Of a stretch of DNA of 64,000 nucleotides, positions 10,312 to 18,913 are shown piece after piece. The notes beneath the pieces are model-generated. The model worked only from the letters and a program-made list of their open reading frames with translations. It had not been told where the DNA came from and did not search any database. The position numbers were made by a program, and so were the translations under genes. This DNA comes from Myxococcales bacterium. Lineage in GTDB: Bacteria; Myxococcota_A; Polyangia; Haliangiales; Haliangiaceae. The stretch lies in NCBI GenBank assembly GCA_016716835.1, contig JADJUW010000001.1:1818001-1882000 (forward strand), given 5' to 3'. The stretch's first letter is position 1. Every line of letters starts with the position of its first letter.

Positions 10312-10791
10312 GTGATTCCCTATCAAGATCTGCTTACCGCGTTGGTCGCCTGGCGCCGTCGCCAAGGTCTCGCGGTTAGCGCCCGTTTCGCCGACGTTGC
10401 GCCGCCTGCGCCTGATGCCTACGAGGCAGACGCGCCAACCAATTTCGCCGCACCGGCGTATCATCCACCGATTAGCCCCGCGACGCGGCGAACTAGCACG
10501 TTTAGCGCGGTGAACATCGAGCCAGCGCCACCTGCGGCGGATGGACCTGATGGGGCCAGCGACGTCGATCCCGACGGCATCACCCTGATGGGCGACGACG
10601 AACTCGCGCCGCCGCCCGCTTTAGCAGCACCGCAGGTCCCCACGTACTCCGCCTATGAGCACACGCTCGCCTTTGGCGCGGTCACGGCGGCGCCGCCAAA
10701 TGCCCTGGACCTCGAGATCGACGATCCAGATGCCACCGTGGCTGGCACCGTGGCGCAAGCACAACTCGACGACCTCAAGCCGCGCAAATGA
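10312..10791 (+). CDS. Hypothetical protein with short N-terminal IPYQDLLTALVAWRRRQGL motif
   Basis: 159 aa from the GTG at 10312; an in-frame TTG at 10264 is also possible but gives an unconvincing extra 16 residues. Only the first 20 residues look folded, an amphipathic helix. The rest is Ala/Pro/Asp-rich and probably disordered, with no membrane segment or signal peptide. The short N-terminal helix followed by a disordered acidic tail suggests a docking or adaptor protein; I do not recognise a family with certainty. It is followed after 35 bp by the dehydrogenase-like gene. Confidence 0.55.
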   Translation: MIPYQDLLTALVAWRRRQGLAVSARFADVAPPAPDAYEADAPTNFAAPAYHPPISPATRRTSTFSAVNIEPAPPAADGPDGASDVDPDGITLMGDDELAPPPALAAPQVPTYSAYEHTLAFGAVTAAPPNALDLEIDDPDATVAGTVAQAQLDDLKPRK

Positions 10792-10826
10792 TTGCGTAGC
10801 CCGCGCCGCGCGGTTACACCACGGGC

Positions 10827-11723
10827 ATGTCGACAGATGGTCCAACCAGGTTGTCGCTGCCGAGCAACCATCCAGCGGCGAGCGGCGAACTCACCGAGGT
10901 CGCGGAGACCGACGTCGTAGTCGAGATCTGTGCATATGACGTCTCCGCGACCGCGTCCGCCGAGGCGCGGGCTGCTTGCGGTGTGGTAATCGCCACCGGC
11001 AAGGTAGCTGGCGAATGGCTGGGCAAGTCGGTCCTGGTCCCGGCCTTGTTTCCCTGTGGTGAATGCGAAACCTGCCGCCGCGGCGGGGTGTTTGTTTGCG
11101 CCGCGCGCTCATCGCTGGCGGTCCACGCCGCGGGCCTGCCGCGCCACCTGCGCGTCGCCGGCCGCTGGCTCACGCCGCTGCCCGCCGCATGCGAATTGCG
11201 CCCTGAGTTGGCGCGCCTTGGCGGCGAAGCGCTGCATGCCTATACGATGTACGCCTACGGCAATGTCGGCCCACGCGATATATGCGTCGTGCTCGGCGAC
11301 GCGCCCCTCGCGTGGTGGTTGTGCCGCGTGTTGGCGAGCAAGGGCGCGCATGTCGCAACCATTTACGCAGGCACCGCGAAGGCCTCCGCGCCCACGACCA
11401 CGTGGTCACATATTGCCTGCGACGACGACCGACAGCCGCTATCACCGCGCGTGCAACGTGAGCTGGCCGCCCTCGCTCAGGCGGCAGATGCGGGCGCGCA
11501 GCCGTGGCGTTTATTTGTCGCGGACCCGCACTATTTTGCGGTGGCCGCCGCGCTCGCGAATCCACTGGCCACCATCGTCAGCGTCGCGAAGCGGGCGGCG
11601 GCGCCGACGCTTTGCGTGGGCGACCTCATGGAGGCCTGCGCAAGCCTCGTCTTTATCGCTGATGGCCATCCCGACCTGTTGCCGGATGTGCTGGGCTTGG
11701 CGCTGAGCGACGGCTGGATGTAA
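10827..11723 (+). CDS. Zinc-type alcohol dehydrogenase-like protein, apparently lacking catalytic residues
   Basis: 298 aa, shorter than the usual 340-370 of medium-chain dehydrogenases. The structural-zinc lobe is intact (FPCGECETCRRGGVFVC, four Cys with 2-2-7 spacing). The catalytic-zinc segment (normally C-G-x-D plus G-H-E) is replaced by CAYDVSATASAEARAACG, without His-Glu. The Rossmann glycine box is also eroded (CVVLGDAPLAWWLCRVLASKG instead of GxGxxG). What is seen is therefore a dehydrogenase scaffold without an obvious active site; a binding or regulatory role is inference. Its 3' end is 10 bp from the convergent pseudokinase. Confidence 0.65.
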   Translation: MSTDGPTRLSLPSNHPAASGELTEVAETDVVVEICAYDVSATASAEARAACGVVIATGKVAGEWLGKSVLVPALFPCGECETCRRGGVFVCAARSSLAVHAAGLPRHLRVAGRWLTPLPAACELRPELARLGGEALHAYTMYAYGNVGPRDICVVLGDAPLAWWLCRVLASKGAHVATIYAGTAKASAPTTTWSHIACDDDRQPLSPRVQRELAALAQAADAGAQPWRLFVADPHYFAVAAALANPLATIVSVAKRAAAPTLCVGDLMEACASLVFIADGHPDLLPDVLGLALSDGWM

Positions 11724-11733
11724 ACGACGGGCG

Positions 11734-13545
11734 CTACAGCGCAAACAGGACGATTACGATAACGAGCGCGATGCAAACGCCGACCCCAATCGCGATCCAC
11801 TTGCCTCGACCGCCTTTGAGCTCGCTCACCAGCTCATCCTCGGACATGGTGCCGAGCCGCCGACCATCGGTCGCGCGCGGGGTCCGCACGCCCGCGCCGG
11901 TGCCGCCGCCGGTGCGCAAGCTGTAGCGCGCCGCATCGCCACCCGAGAGCGTGCCGTCGTCGTTGTAGCGGTCTTCGATCGGCAACGAATCGATCTTGGT
12001 TTCGCTGCCGGAGGCCTGCTGCGCTGAGAGCGCGTCGAGCTCACCTTTTTTAAACCACAGCGTCTCGCGAAATTTTGGCTTGCCGTCGGCGTCGACGTCC
12101 GCCGCACGCGATGCCGACTCGGCGGCAATCGGGGGCGCAGCCATTGGTGCTATTGCCGGTGCAATTGCCGGCGCAAGCACGGGCGCAGGGGCAGCAACCG
12201 GCACCGCCGCAGGTGCGACAAGCGCCGGCGCGACGGCTGCCGGTGGGGCGATGGCGGCCTGCACCAACGGGATTGGCGCCGAAGACGACTCCACGACAAC
12301 GTTGGGCACGGCGATGGCAGCTGAGGGTTGCTGCAGCGAACGCAGCAGCGCGGGATCTACGGCATCAACTTGCTTGGTGCGAGCATTCACGTCGGTGCCG
12401 CCAATTACGCCGACCAGCGTCTGGCCGAGTTCAGCGGCGCCACTGCGCGCAAACGGCGAACCGATAACGGGCGCGGCGGCCACCGGCGCAGCCGCGAGCC
12501 CTGGCCCCACATCGGGCAGCCTAGGCGCTACGAGCGCCGGCGCGCCCAGCGTGGTGCTTTCCGAAATGGCGGGCGCCTTGGCCGCGGCGACGAGTTCATC
12601 GAGGAACTGGCGCAGCGTCATGTAACGTCGCGAGGCGCTCTTATCCATCGCCTTGGCGATAATGGGGTCGAGCGCCGTCGGTGTGCTCGCGCGCGCCGAC
12701 AACACGGGCAGCGCGGCGGTCACGTGCGCGCGGTGAACCGATTCGGTGTTGCCCGCAAACGGCGGCTGACCCGTGACCGCAAAGTAAAATAAGGCCGCCA
12801 AGCTATAGATGTTGCTGCGCTGGTCGACCAGGCGACCTTCGACGTGTTCGGGCGAGACAAACGTCGGCACGCCCGCGACTTTTTCGTGCACCGCCACCGG
12901 CAGCGCCCAGTTGATAAGTTTTACTTGGCCGGCGCTGATGAGCACATTTTTCGGCGCAAGGTCGCGATGCACGATGCCTAGCTTACCGGCCTCGAGCAGC
13001 GCCTCGCCGACCTGTACGGTGATCGCGAGCGCCTCGGGCAGCGGCAGCGGTCCACGCGTCGCAATGACCGCGTCGAGCGACTTGCCATCTTCGATCCATT
13101 CGGTCGCGACCCACAGGCGATCGGAGGCTCGTCCGGATGCCAGCACGCGCGCGCTGCCGATGGCATGCATCGCGCCTAATACCCCAAGCTCCCGATCGAC
13201 GCGCGCCGCAACCTGAGGGTGGGCGACAACATGGGGCGCGACGCGTTTAATGGCGACCTGTGCCCCGGTCTGATCATCCCTGCCACGAAGCAACTCGCCG
13301 GTGCGGCCGGTGCGCAGTGCCGCGCCGACGACGAAACGGCCGCCCAGCACCTCGCCGGCCACCGCGACCGGCGCAGAGAGGACGGCGGACATAGCAATGG
13401 CTGGTACCCCTATCGCGGGTAGCGCGGCCGAAGGCGACGCGGCCTGCGCAGGCGCCTGTGCTTTTTCGACGAGTGGCGAGCCGTCAATTGCGCAGAACTT
13501 GGCCGAGCCGTCGTATTGCTGCTTGCAGACCGGACAGGCCTTCAT
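11734..13545 (-). CDS. Membrane-anchored Ser/Thr kinase-like protein with zinc ribbon; probable pseudokinase
   Basis: 603 aa from the ATG at 13545; a longer frame from 13611 adds an unlikely leader. It starts with a short zinc-ribbon-like motif (CPVC at 4-7, FCAIDG near 18). The kinase domain spans about 68-345, with VAIK (Lys100) and HRDLAPKN at 193-200, but the DFG metal-binding motif is replaced by INW (Asn212) and the glycine loop is weak (RTGRTGELL). The bacterial activation-segment text SPEH and a C-lobe (NIYSLAALFYFAVTGQPPF) remain. After a long Ala/Pro-rich linker comes a single C-terminal membrane segment (WIAIGVGVCIALVIVIVLF) at the very end, a tail-anchor arrangement. Loss of the DFG Asp suggests a scaffold or ATP-binding pseudokinase. 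Confidence 0.8.
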   Translation of the reverse strand: MKACPVCKQQYDGSAKFCAIDGSPLVEKAQAPAQAASPSAALPAIGVPAIAMSAVLSAPVAVAGEVLGGRFVVGAALRTGRTGELLRGRDDQTGAQVAIKRVAPHVVAHPQVAARVDRELGVLGAMHAIGSARVLASGRASDRLWVATEWIEDGKSLDAVIATRGPLPLPEALAITVQVGEALLEAGKLGIVHRDLAPKNVLISAGQVKLINWALPVAVHEKVAGVPTFVSPEHVEGRLVDQRSNIYSLAALFYFAVTGQPPFAGNTESVHRAHVTAALPVLSARASTPTALDPIIAKAMDKSASRRYMTLRQFLDELVAAAKAPAISESTTLGAPALVAPRLPDVGPGLAAAPVAAAPVIGSPFARSGAAELGQTLVGVIGGTDVNARTKQVDAVDPALLRSLQQPSAAIAVPNVVVESSSAPIPLVQAAIAPPAAVAPALVAPAAVPVAAPAPVLAPAIAPAIAPMAAPPIAAESASRAADVDADGKPKFRETLWFKKGELDALSAQQASGSETKIDSLPIEDRYNDDGTLSGGDAARYSLRTGGGTGAGVRTPRATDGRRLGTMSEDELVSELKGGRGKWIAIGVGVCIALVIVIVLFAL

Positions 13546-13735
13546 GATCGTCCCCTCATCAAGCTGTGATCGTAGCCCTAAAGAACTCGTCATTTCAACT
13601 GCTTGCGCCACGTGGCTGCGGCTCGATGCATCGTCTCAAGGTGGGCGCCCCAGCCGCTGGCGGCGGCCGTGTAGGGCGGGGCCTCCTTTTTTGCCCAAAC
13701 GCAGGGGCAAACCGGCCGATTGCCCTAGCGACCGG

Positions 13736-13764
13736 TTGACACCAACCCCCGTGGAGGCTAAGTC
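13736..13764 (+). promoter_or_regulatory. Candidate sigma-70 promoter for the small basic protein
   Basis: Exact TTGACA at 13736-13741, a 17-bp spacer, then the weak -10 TAAGTC. It lies about 30 bp before the start of the 53-aa gene. The -10 match is poor, so this is only a candidate. Confidence 0.3.
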
Positions 13765-13793
13765 TCTCCCCCACTCTATCGCGGAGCACTCCC

Positions 13794-13955
13794 ATGGCAT
13801 CAAATACCGCCTCTTCGGAAAATCGTCGCAAAACCCGTCACAAGAACATGGGACGCAAGCGAAAAAATGCGTCGGCCAAGCACTCCACGCTCAGCAGCGT
13901 CGAGCTGTTCGCCGCGCTTGGTGAACCCGGCAAGCCGGCACCAAAAGCTGCTTAG
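13794..13955 (+). CDS. Small very basic protein (53 aa)
   Basis: ATG at 13794, stop at 13953-13955. The first half is strongly basic (NRRKTRHKNMGRKRKNASAK), then comes a short helix (LSSVELFAALG) and a Pro/Lys tail. Codon use fits the neighbouring genes, and a purine-rich GCGGAG lies about 8 bp before the ATG. It has the look of a nucleic-acid- or ribosome-binding small protein. I do not know a named family. It is flanked by the divergent pseudokinase and the convergent rel/spo gene, so it is its own transcription unit. Confidence 0.6.
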   Translation: MASNTASSENRRKTRHKNMGRKRKNASAKHSTLSSVELFAALGEPGKPAPKAA

Positions 13956-14004
13956 TCATCCGCGCGCGCGGACGGCAACGCCTCGCGCCCACGCCCCACA
14001 TTTC

Positions 14005-16179
14005 TTATTCGTTCGACGCCACGCGATCAACGGAATAAACGCCCTTGATGCGCGAAAGCGCGCGAATGACGGCCTTGAGCTGCTCGAGGTCTTTGACGCT
14101 CGCGTTAAATGTATTGACCGCGCGGCCATCCTCCATGGTGCGACAGTGCGCCTGGCTAATATTCACGCTTTGATCGGTAAAGCACTGCGAAATATTTGCC
14201 AGCAAGCCCGGCTTGTCGGCGCATAGCACTTGGATCCCAATTTCGTGCTGCACCGATGACGTGCCATCCCAATCGACCTCGACGCGCCGCTCGGGATCGA
14301 TATCGAGCGCCTGGTCACATTCGCGTCGGTGCACCGTAACGCCGCGTCCCCGCGTGATGAAGCCGACGATCTGATCGCCAGGCAGCGGCGTGCAGCATTT
14401 GGCAAAACGGACCAGGATGTCGCTCGAACCCGCGACCAAGACGCCGCTGTTGTTTTGCCGGCGCGTCACCTTGCGGATGAGGTTTTGCACCATCGCCTCA
14501 CCGCGCTGGGCCACCACCGTGGCACGCGCGCCGTGGTCGCCGCGGGCCTTCCAGGCCTCGACCACGCCTGCGGGCGTTACCTTGCCGTAGCCGACCTGCA
14601 AGATGAGCTCGTTGATGTCGGCGCATCGGAAGTTGGTCTTGGCAAGCTCTTCGAGTTCGCCAGAGCGCGTCAGCTTGCCAATCGAGGCGTCTTCCTTGCG
14701 CAGCGCCTTTTCCAGCAAGTCCTCGCCCAGCGACAGCGCGCGATCTCGCTGCTCTTGGCGGAGCAGATACCTCACCTTGGTTCGCGCCTTGGCGGTCTTG
14801 ACGATCTTGAGCCAGTCCTTGTTCGGGCGCTGGGTGGGGCTGGTAATGATCTCGACGGTGTCGCCGTTGCGCAGCTGATAGCGCAAGGGAACGATCATGC
14901 CATTTACGCGGGCGCCGGAGCAGCGATCGCCGATGTTGGAGTGAATGGCGTAGGCAAAATCGATGGGGCATGCCCCCTTGGGCAACGACTTGACATCGCC
15001 ATTAGGCGTAAACACGAAGACCTCGTCGCCAAATAAGTCGAGCTTCACCGACTCGAGAAATTCGGTCGGGTCGCGCAGCTCGGTGTGGGTCTCCATCATC
15101 TGGCGCAGCCACGCGAACTTTTGGTCATCGGCGGTGATGTTGGGCTTGCCCTCTTTATATTTCCAGTGCGCCGCGATGCCGGCCTCGGCCGCCTCGTGCA
15201 TGTCGCGGGTGCGAATCTGGATCTCGACGCGCTCGCCGCTGGGCGCGATCACCGCGGTGTGCAGCGATTGGTAGAGATTGGGCTTGGGCAGCGCGATGTA
15301 GTCCTTAAACCGCCCAGGAATCGGCGTCCACGCCTGATGCGCGACGCCGAGCGCCTGATAGCAATGGTTGATGTCATCCGTGATGATACGAAAGCCGACC
15401 GAGTCGTGAATCTCGCTGTAGGGGCGGCCGGTGCGCTTCATCTTTTGCCAGGTCGACCACAAATGCTTGGCGCGGCCGCTCACCTCGCACTTGACGCCAT
15501 TGGCGCTCATCTCCGCGGCGATCAGTTGTTCGACTTCGACAATGTGGGCCTGGCGTTCCTCGCTGGTCTTGGCCACGTCGGCGTTTAGCTTCTCGAACTC
15601 GCCGGGATACAGGTAGCGAAAGGCATAGTCTTCAAGCTCGACCTTCACCCATTGGATGCCGAGGCGATTGGAGAGCGGCGCATAGATCTGCATGGTCTCC
15701 GCCGCGATGCGCTCTTGCTTCTGTGAATCGAGATGCTCGAGCGAGCGCATGTTGTCGAGGCGATCACATAGCTTCACCAAGATCACGCGGATGTCGCGCG
15801 CCATGGCGAGCAACATCTTGCGAAAGTTCTCGGCCTGCTGCTCCTCGCGTGTTGAATACGGCAGCTTGCCAAGCTTGGTAACCCCGTCGACCAGAAAGGC
15901 GATTTCCTTGCCGAAGAGCTCGGTCAGCTGCTCAAGCGTTGCGGGCGTGTCCTCGACGGCATCGTGCAAAAGGCCGGCGCAGATCGACGCGACGTCAAGC
16001 CCGAGGTCGGCGATGAGAAAGGCGACCGACAGCGGGTGCGTGACGTACGCCTCGCCGGATTTGCGCGTCTGCCCGTGGTGCGATTTAACGGCAAATTCGT
16101 AGACGCGGGCGAGCAACTCCCGGTCGACGCCGGGATAGTACGCGGCCACCTTGTCGATCAGCGCCTGAATCGTTTGCAT
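14005..16179 (-). CDS. spoT: Bifunctional (p)ppGpp synthetase/hydrolase (Rel/SpoT)
   Basis: 724 aa, full family length. Domains in order: HD hydrolase (about 25-180, HHGQTRKSGEAYVTHPLSVA and GLLHDAVEDT), synthetase (about 230-350, RPYSEIHDSVGFRI and LPKPNLYQSLHTAVI), TGS (about 390-450, VFVFTPNGDVKSLPKGACPI), a helical/zinc-finger region with VRFAKCCTPLPGDQIVGFIT, and a C-terminal ACT domain. The HD residues are intact, so hydrolase activity is expected; the synthetase boxes are also present. It makes and degrades the stringent-response alarmone. It is last in the run rluD-yicC-gmk-rel, the usual proteobacterial yicC-gmk-(rpoZ)-spoT neighbourhood, but rpoZ is absent between gmk and this gene. 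Confidence 0.95.
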   Translation of the reverse strand: MQTIQALIDKVAAYYPGVDRELLARVYEFAVKSHHGQTRKSGEAYVTHPLSVAFLIADLGLDVASICAGLLHDAVEDTPATLEQLTELFGKEIAFLVDGVTKLGKLPYSTREEQQAENFRKMLLAMARDIRVILVKLCDRLDNMRSLEHLDSQKQERIAAETMQIYAPLSNRLGIQWVKVELEDYAFRYLYPGEFEKLNADVAKTSEERQAHIVEVEQLIAAEMSANGVKCEVSGRAKHLWSTWQKMKRTGRPYSEIHDSVGFRIITDDINHCYQALGVAHQAWTPIPGRFKDYIALPKPNLYQSLHTAVIAPSGERVEIQIRTRDMHEAAEAGIAAHWKYKEGKPNITADDQKFAWLRQMMETHTELRDPTEFLESVKLDLFGDEVFVFTPNGDVKSLPKGACPIDFAYAIHSNIGDRCSGARVNGMIVPLRYQLRNGDTVEIITSPTQRPNKDWLKIVKTAKARTKVRYLLRQEQRDRALSLGEDLLEKALRKEDASIGKLTRSGELEELAKTNFRCADINELILQVGYGKVTPAGVVEAWKARGDHGARATVVAQRGEAMVQNLIRKVTRRQNNSGVLVAGSSDILVRFAKCCTPLPGDQIVGFITRGRGVTVHRRECDQALDIDPERRVEVDWDGTSSVQHEIGIQVLCADKPGLLANISQCFTDQSVNISQAHCRTMEDGRAVNTFNASVKDLEQLKAVIRALSRIKGVYSVDRVASNE

Positions 16180-16211
16180 ATAGCTACGAACGTGCCCCTA
16201 AGCCTGCGAGC

Positions 16212-16946
16212 TTACCATGAAGCGCCCGCGGCGAGCAGGCCTAGCGCGTGGTCGGTGGCAGCCTGCGCGGGATTTTGCAAAACGACGGCCGCGAGCTGCC
16301 GGCGCACCGCCAAGGGCACGCTGCAATGCTCGTGGCGCGACGGATTGGCGCCCGCGGCGAGGCCATCATCGGTTGCGGGTGGGGCGCCATAGCGCGCGGT
16401 GACATAGACCGCCTTGAGCAAGCCGTAAGCGCGCTCCAAGTCGTCATTGACGATCAGATGACTGTACTCGCGAAAATGGCCAAGCTCTTCGAGCGCCTTG
16501 TGCAGGCGGCGGGTGATGACCTCTTGGCTATCGGTGGCGCGGCGATGCAGCCGCTCGGCCAGGGCCGCCAGGCTGGGCGGCAAGATGAAGATCTTGACCG
16601 ATTCTTGTGGCCACTGCGCCGATAGCGAGGCGCCGCCTTGCCAGTCGACGTCAAAGATGACATCGCGACCACGCGTCAGCGCGGCCTCGATCGGCGCGCG
16701 CGCGGTGCCATAACGATTGCCGTGGACCAAGGCGTGCTCGGCAAACTCACCGTGCTGGGCCATTTGTTCAAATACGGCGGTCTCGACAAAATGATAGTCG
16801 ATGCCGTTGACCTCGCCGGGGCGCTGCGGGCGGGTGGTGTACGACACGGAAAAATCGATGGTATCGAATTCGGCGAGCAAGCGCCGGGTAAGCGTGGTTT
16901 TGCCGGCACCGGACGGTGACGATACGATCACGAGCTTGCCGCGCAT
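16212..16946 (-). CDS. gmk: Guanylate kinase with C-terminal extension
   Basis: 244 aa from the ATG at 16946 (a GTG two codons earlier is possible). ATP-binding P-loop at the start (VIVSSPSGAGKTTL), then GMP-binding boxes SVSYTTRPQRPGEVNG and DYHFV, and FDVDWQGG. It converts GMP to GDP with ATP. The family is usually about 200-215 aa; here about 30 extra residues follow the kinase core and end with VVLQNPAQAATDHALG, no known domain. Placement between yicC and rel/spo fits nucleotide supply for alarmone synthesis. Confidence 0.94.
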   Translation of the reverse strand: MRGKLVIVSSPSGAGKTTLTRRLLAEFDTIDFSVSYTTRPQRPGEVNGIDYHFVETAVFEQMAQHGEFAEHALVHGNRYGTARAPIEAALTRGRDVIFDVDWQGGASLSAQWPQESVKIFILPPSLAALAERLHRRATDSQEVITRRLHKALEELGHFREYSHLIVNDDLERAYGLLKAVYVTARYGAPPATDDGLAAGANPSRHEHCSVPLAVRRQLAAVVLQNPAQAATDHALGLLAAGASW

Positions 16947-16955
16947 ATGCACCGC

Positions 16956-17021
16956 CTATTCTACATTTTGAACTTGCTCGCGTATGCGATCAAGCTCGGC
17001 TTTTGCGGCGACCACCCCCAG
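16956..17021 (-). pseudogene. Out-of-frame remnant of the YicC C-terminus
   Basis: In a different frame from the upstream yicC ORF, the codons read LGVVAAKAELDRIREQVQNVE and stop at 16956, matching the invariant YicC family ending (KAELEKIREQVQN-E). It shows where the ancestral gene ended, a few bases before the gmk start. Confidence 0.75.
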
Positions 17022-17667
17022 CCAATAGATGGATTTTATTGGCAAGCTGTGCCGCGGCGCGCGCCGGCGCAACCGCGGCCATGCCGGCAATTGCGGCGAG
17101 CCGTTCGCGCAGCTTGTCGCACAGGCTCGCGAGATCGTCGCCAATTGTCAGGCCCTCGCGCCGCCGCGCCTCGAGTAGCTCCGCCAGGGCCGCCACTGCT
17201 ACCTCGGAAATGGCCGCGGACAAGGCGGCCCCGTCGGCGCCGCCGCTAAACGACATGGCGGTACCGTGGCCGCCGGCACCCTGGCGAGGCGACGCATGGA
17301 TTGCCGCCCACACGACATCCAGCGCGGGGGGCGCGCAGGCGAGCGCATGGGCTTTGGCCTGCAATGCAGCTAGGTATTGCGCCGCAACCTCAACTTCATG
17401 CGCGATATCTTGCGAGGGCGCCGTCGCAAGCCCCGGATTTGGTGTGACGTGAACCGCGAGCGTCACCGCGCCGCGCTTAACACGGGCCGCGACGGCTTGT
17501 CGCAAGGCCTCCTCGATGGCCAGGCTCCCCGCACCGGACGGCATGCGAATGCGCACGTCAAGCCCGCGATGATTTACCGACCTGATCTCGATGAGCACGG
17601 TCCACGCGCCAACGGTCTTCGTCGCGCGGCCAAAGCCAGTCATGCTGAGCATGGGAGCCTGGGTCAC
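16990..17667 (-). CDS. YicC-family protein, internally deleted and truncated
   Basis: 225 aa; YicC proteins (stress-related endoribonuclease family) are normally about 285-295 aa. The N-terminal domain is well preserved (MLSMTGFGRATK, IRSVNHRGLDVRIRMP), and the first helix of the C-terminal half is present (ALAELLEARRREG). Most of the C-terminal DUF1732 region, normally followed by RLRSHL and GRKLDFLLQEMNRE boxes, is missing. The frame ends in GGGRRKSRA, while the true family terminus lies just beyond in another frame. So a deletion of roughly 60-70 codons with a frame change has occurred. It is overlapped by rluD at its start (4 bp). Probably non-functional, or reduced to the N-terminal domain. 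Confidence 0.75.
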   Translation of the reverse strand: MTQAPMLSMTGFGRATKTVGAWTVLIEIRSVNHRGLDVRIRMPSGAGSLAIEEALRQAVAARVKRGAVTLAVHVTPNPGLATAPSQDIAHEVEVAAQYLAALQAKAHALACAPPALDVVWAAIHASPRQGAGGHGTAMSFSGGADGAALSAAISEVAVAALAELLEARRREGLTIGDDLASLCDKLRERLAAIAGMAAVAPARAAAQLANKIHLLAGGGRRKSRA

Positions 17668-18647
17668 GCAGCCACCTCTTGCAGCGCCTGCCGCGCCGCC
17701 AAATAATCCGCGGGCGGTTCGGTGGTAAAGGTCAGCGCTTCACCGGTGATGGGGTGCACAAACGCAAGCTTGGTGGCGTGCAAGGCCTGCCGCCCCAGCG
17801 CCTGGCCAATGGCACGCAGGCCCGGGTGCTTGGGCTGGTTGCCGTACACCGGGTCGCCCAGGAGCGGCGAGCCAAATTCCGTGAGGTGGACGCGAATTTG
17901 GTGGGTGCGTCCGGTGTCGAGCTTGCAGCGCACCTGCGCCGCGCCGATGGGATAACGGGCCTCGACCTCGTAGTTGGTCACCGCGGTCTTGCCAACCTTG
18001 ACCTTCGAGGTAAAGCGCTTGCGATCGCCGTGATGCCGGCCGTAAAGCGTTTCGATGCGGCCCCGGGCGAGTTTGGGTGCGGGCGCACATAGCGCCAGAT
18101 ATTCGCGGGTTAGATTTTTGTGGGCAAACAACTCGGACAAGGCAATGTGCACCGCATCATGCTTGCTAGCGACCATGACGCCGCTGGTGTCCTTGTCGAG
18201 GCGGTGCACGATGCCCGGGCGCAGCTCGCCGCCGATGCCGCTGAGATCGTGGCAATGATGCAGCAAGGCGTTTACCAACGTGCCCGAAATATGTCCTGGC
18301 GCGGGATGCACCACCATGCCCGCGGCCTTGTCGATGACGATGAGATGCTCATCTTCAAACAAGATGGTAAGCGGCAACGCCTCGGCGAGAATCTCGGTTG
18401 GCGCCGCGGCGGGCACCTGGATTAGAATTGCCTGCCCAAGCTTCGGCTTAGTGGCCTGCTTGGTAACGACCATGCCGTCCAGCTCGACCCGTCCTTCTTC
18501 AATCAGGCGCTGCGCCGCGACGCGCGAGAGCACCGTGGTGGCGGCGATGACCGCGTCGAGTCGCTGCCCGGCACCCGCGTCGTCTACCACGACGGTCAGC
18601 AGCTCGCCGCCGTCTTCTTCTTCGTCGACGTCGACGGGCGTGTTCAC
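17664..18647 (-). CDS. rluD: RluD-family 23S rRNA pseudouridine synthase
   Basis: 327 aa from GTG 18647. It has an acidic leader, an S4 RNA-binding domain (about 20-85, LSRVAAQRLIEEGRVELDG) and a synthase core with the catalytic-Asp motif HRLDKDTSG (LRPGIVHRLDKDTSGVMV), plus GRTHQIRVHL. It isomerises uridines in large-subunit rRNA; the exact target within the RluA/C/D family is not decidable by eye. The start overlaps the stop of the 89-aa gene by 4 bp, and its stop overlaps yicC by 4 bp. Confidence 0.9.
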   Translation of the reverse strand: MNTPVDVDEEEDGGELLTVVVDDAGAGQRLDAVIAATTVLSRVAAQRLIEEGRVELDGMVVTKQATKPKLGQAILIQVPAAAPTEILAEALPLTILFEDEHLIVIDKAAGMVVHPAPGHISGTLVNALLHHCHDLSGIGGELRPGIVHRLDKDTSGVMVASKHDAVHIALSELFAHKNLTREYLALCAPAPKLARGRIETLYGRHHGDRKRFTSKVKVGKTAVTNYEVEARYPIGAAQVRCKLDTGRTHQIRVHLTEFGSPLLGDPVYGNQPKHPGLRAIGQALGRQALHATKLAFVHPITGEALTFTTEPPADYLAARQALQEVAA

Positions 18648-18913
18648 CAGATCTTGGACTTGACGTGCCCTTTGGATTTTACCAGCACGTCGACAATGGC
18701 CTTGTCATAGAAGTGCTGCGCAACAAGATCCGCCGCGACGCGGGTGCGAAACAGCTCGCGGCCTTCGTTGATCTCGTCGGCGAGCACGGTAAAGAGGTTG
18801 TCGTTGGTGATGCCATCGAGGATTTTCGCCTCGTGATACAGGGTTAGGTCGGAGGCGATCGCGCGCGCAAGCTGGCGCGCCCGCTTAGGATCTGTGATGA
18901 GCGACGGTGCCAT
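18644..18913 (-). CDS. Conserved-looking hypothetical protein, 89 aa
   Basis: From the ATG at 18913; a much longer frame reaching into the next gene is a shadow and has arginine-rich out-of-frame codon use. The protein is mostly helical: ARQLARAIASDLTLYHEAKI, DNLFTVLADEINEGRELF, then AIVDVLVKSKGHVKSKIW. There are no membrane segments or cysteines. It overlaps rluD by 4 bp (GTGA), so translation is coupled. I cannot name the family; the well-ordered acidic/basic helix pattern and operon position argue for a real gene. Confidence 0.7.
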   Translation of the reverse strand: MAPSLITDPKRARQLARAIASDLTLYHEAKILDGITNDNLFTVLADEINEGRELFRTRVAADLVAQHFYDKAIVDVLVKSKGHVKSKIW

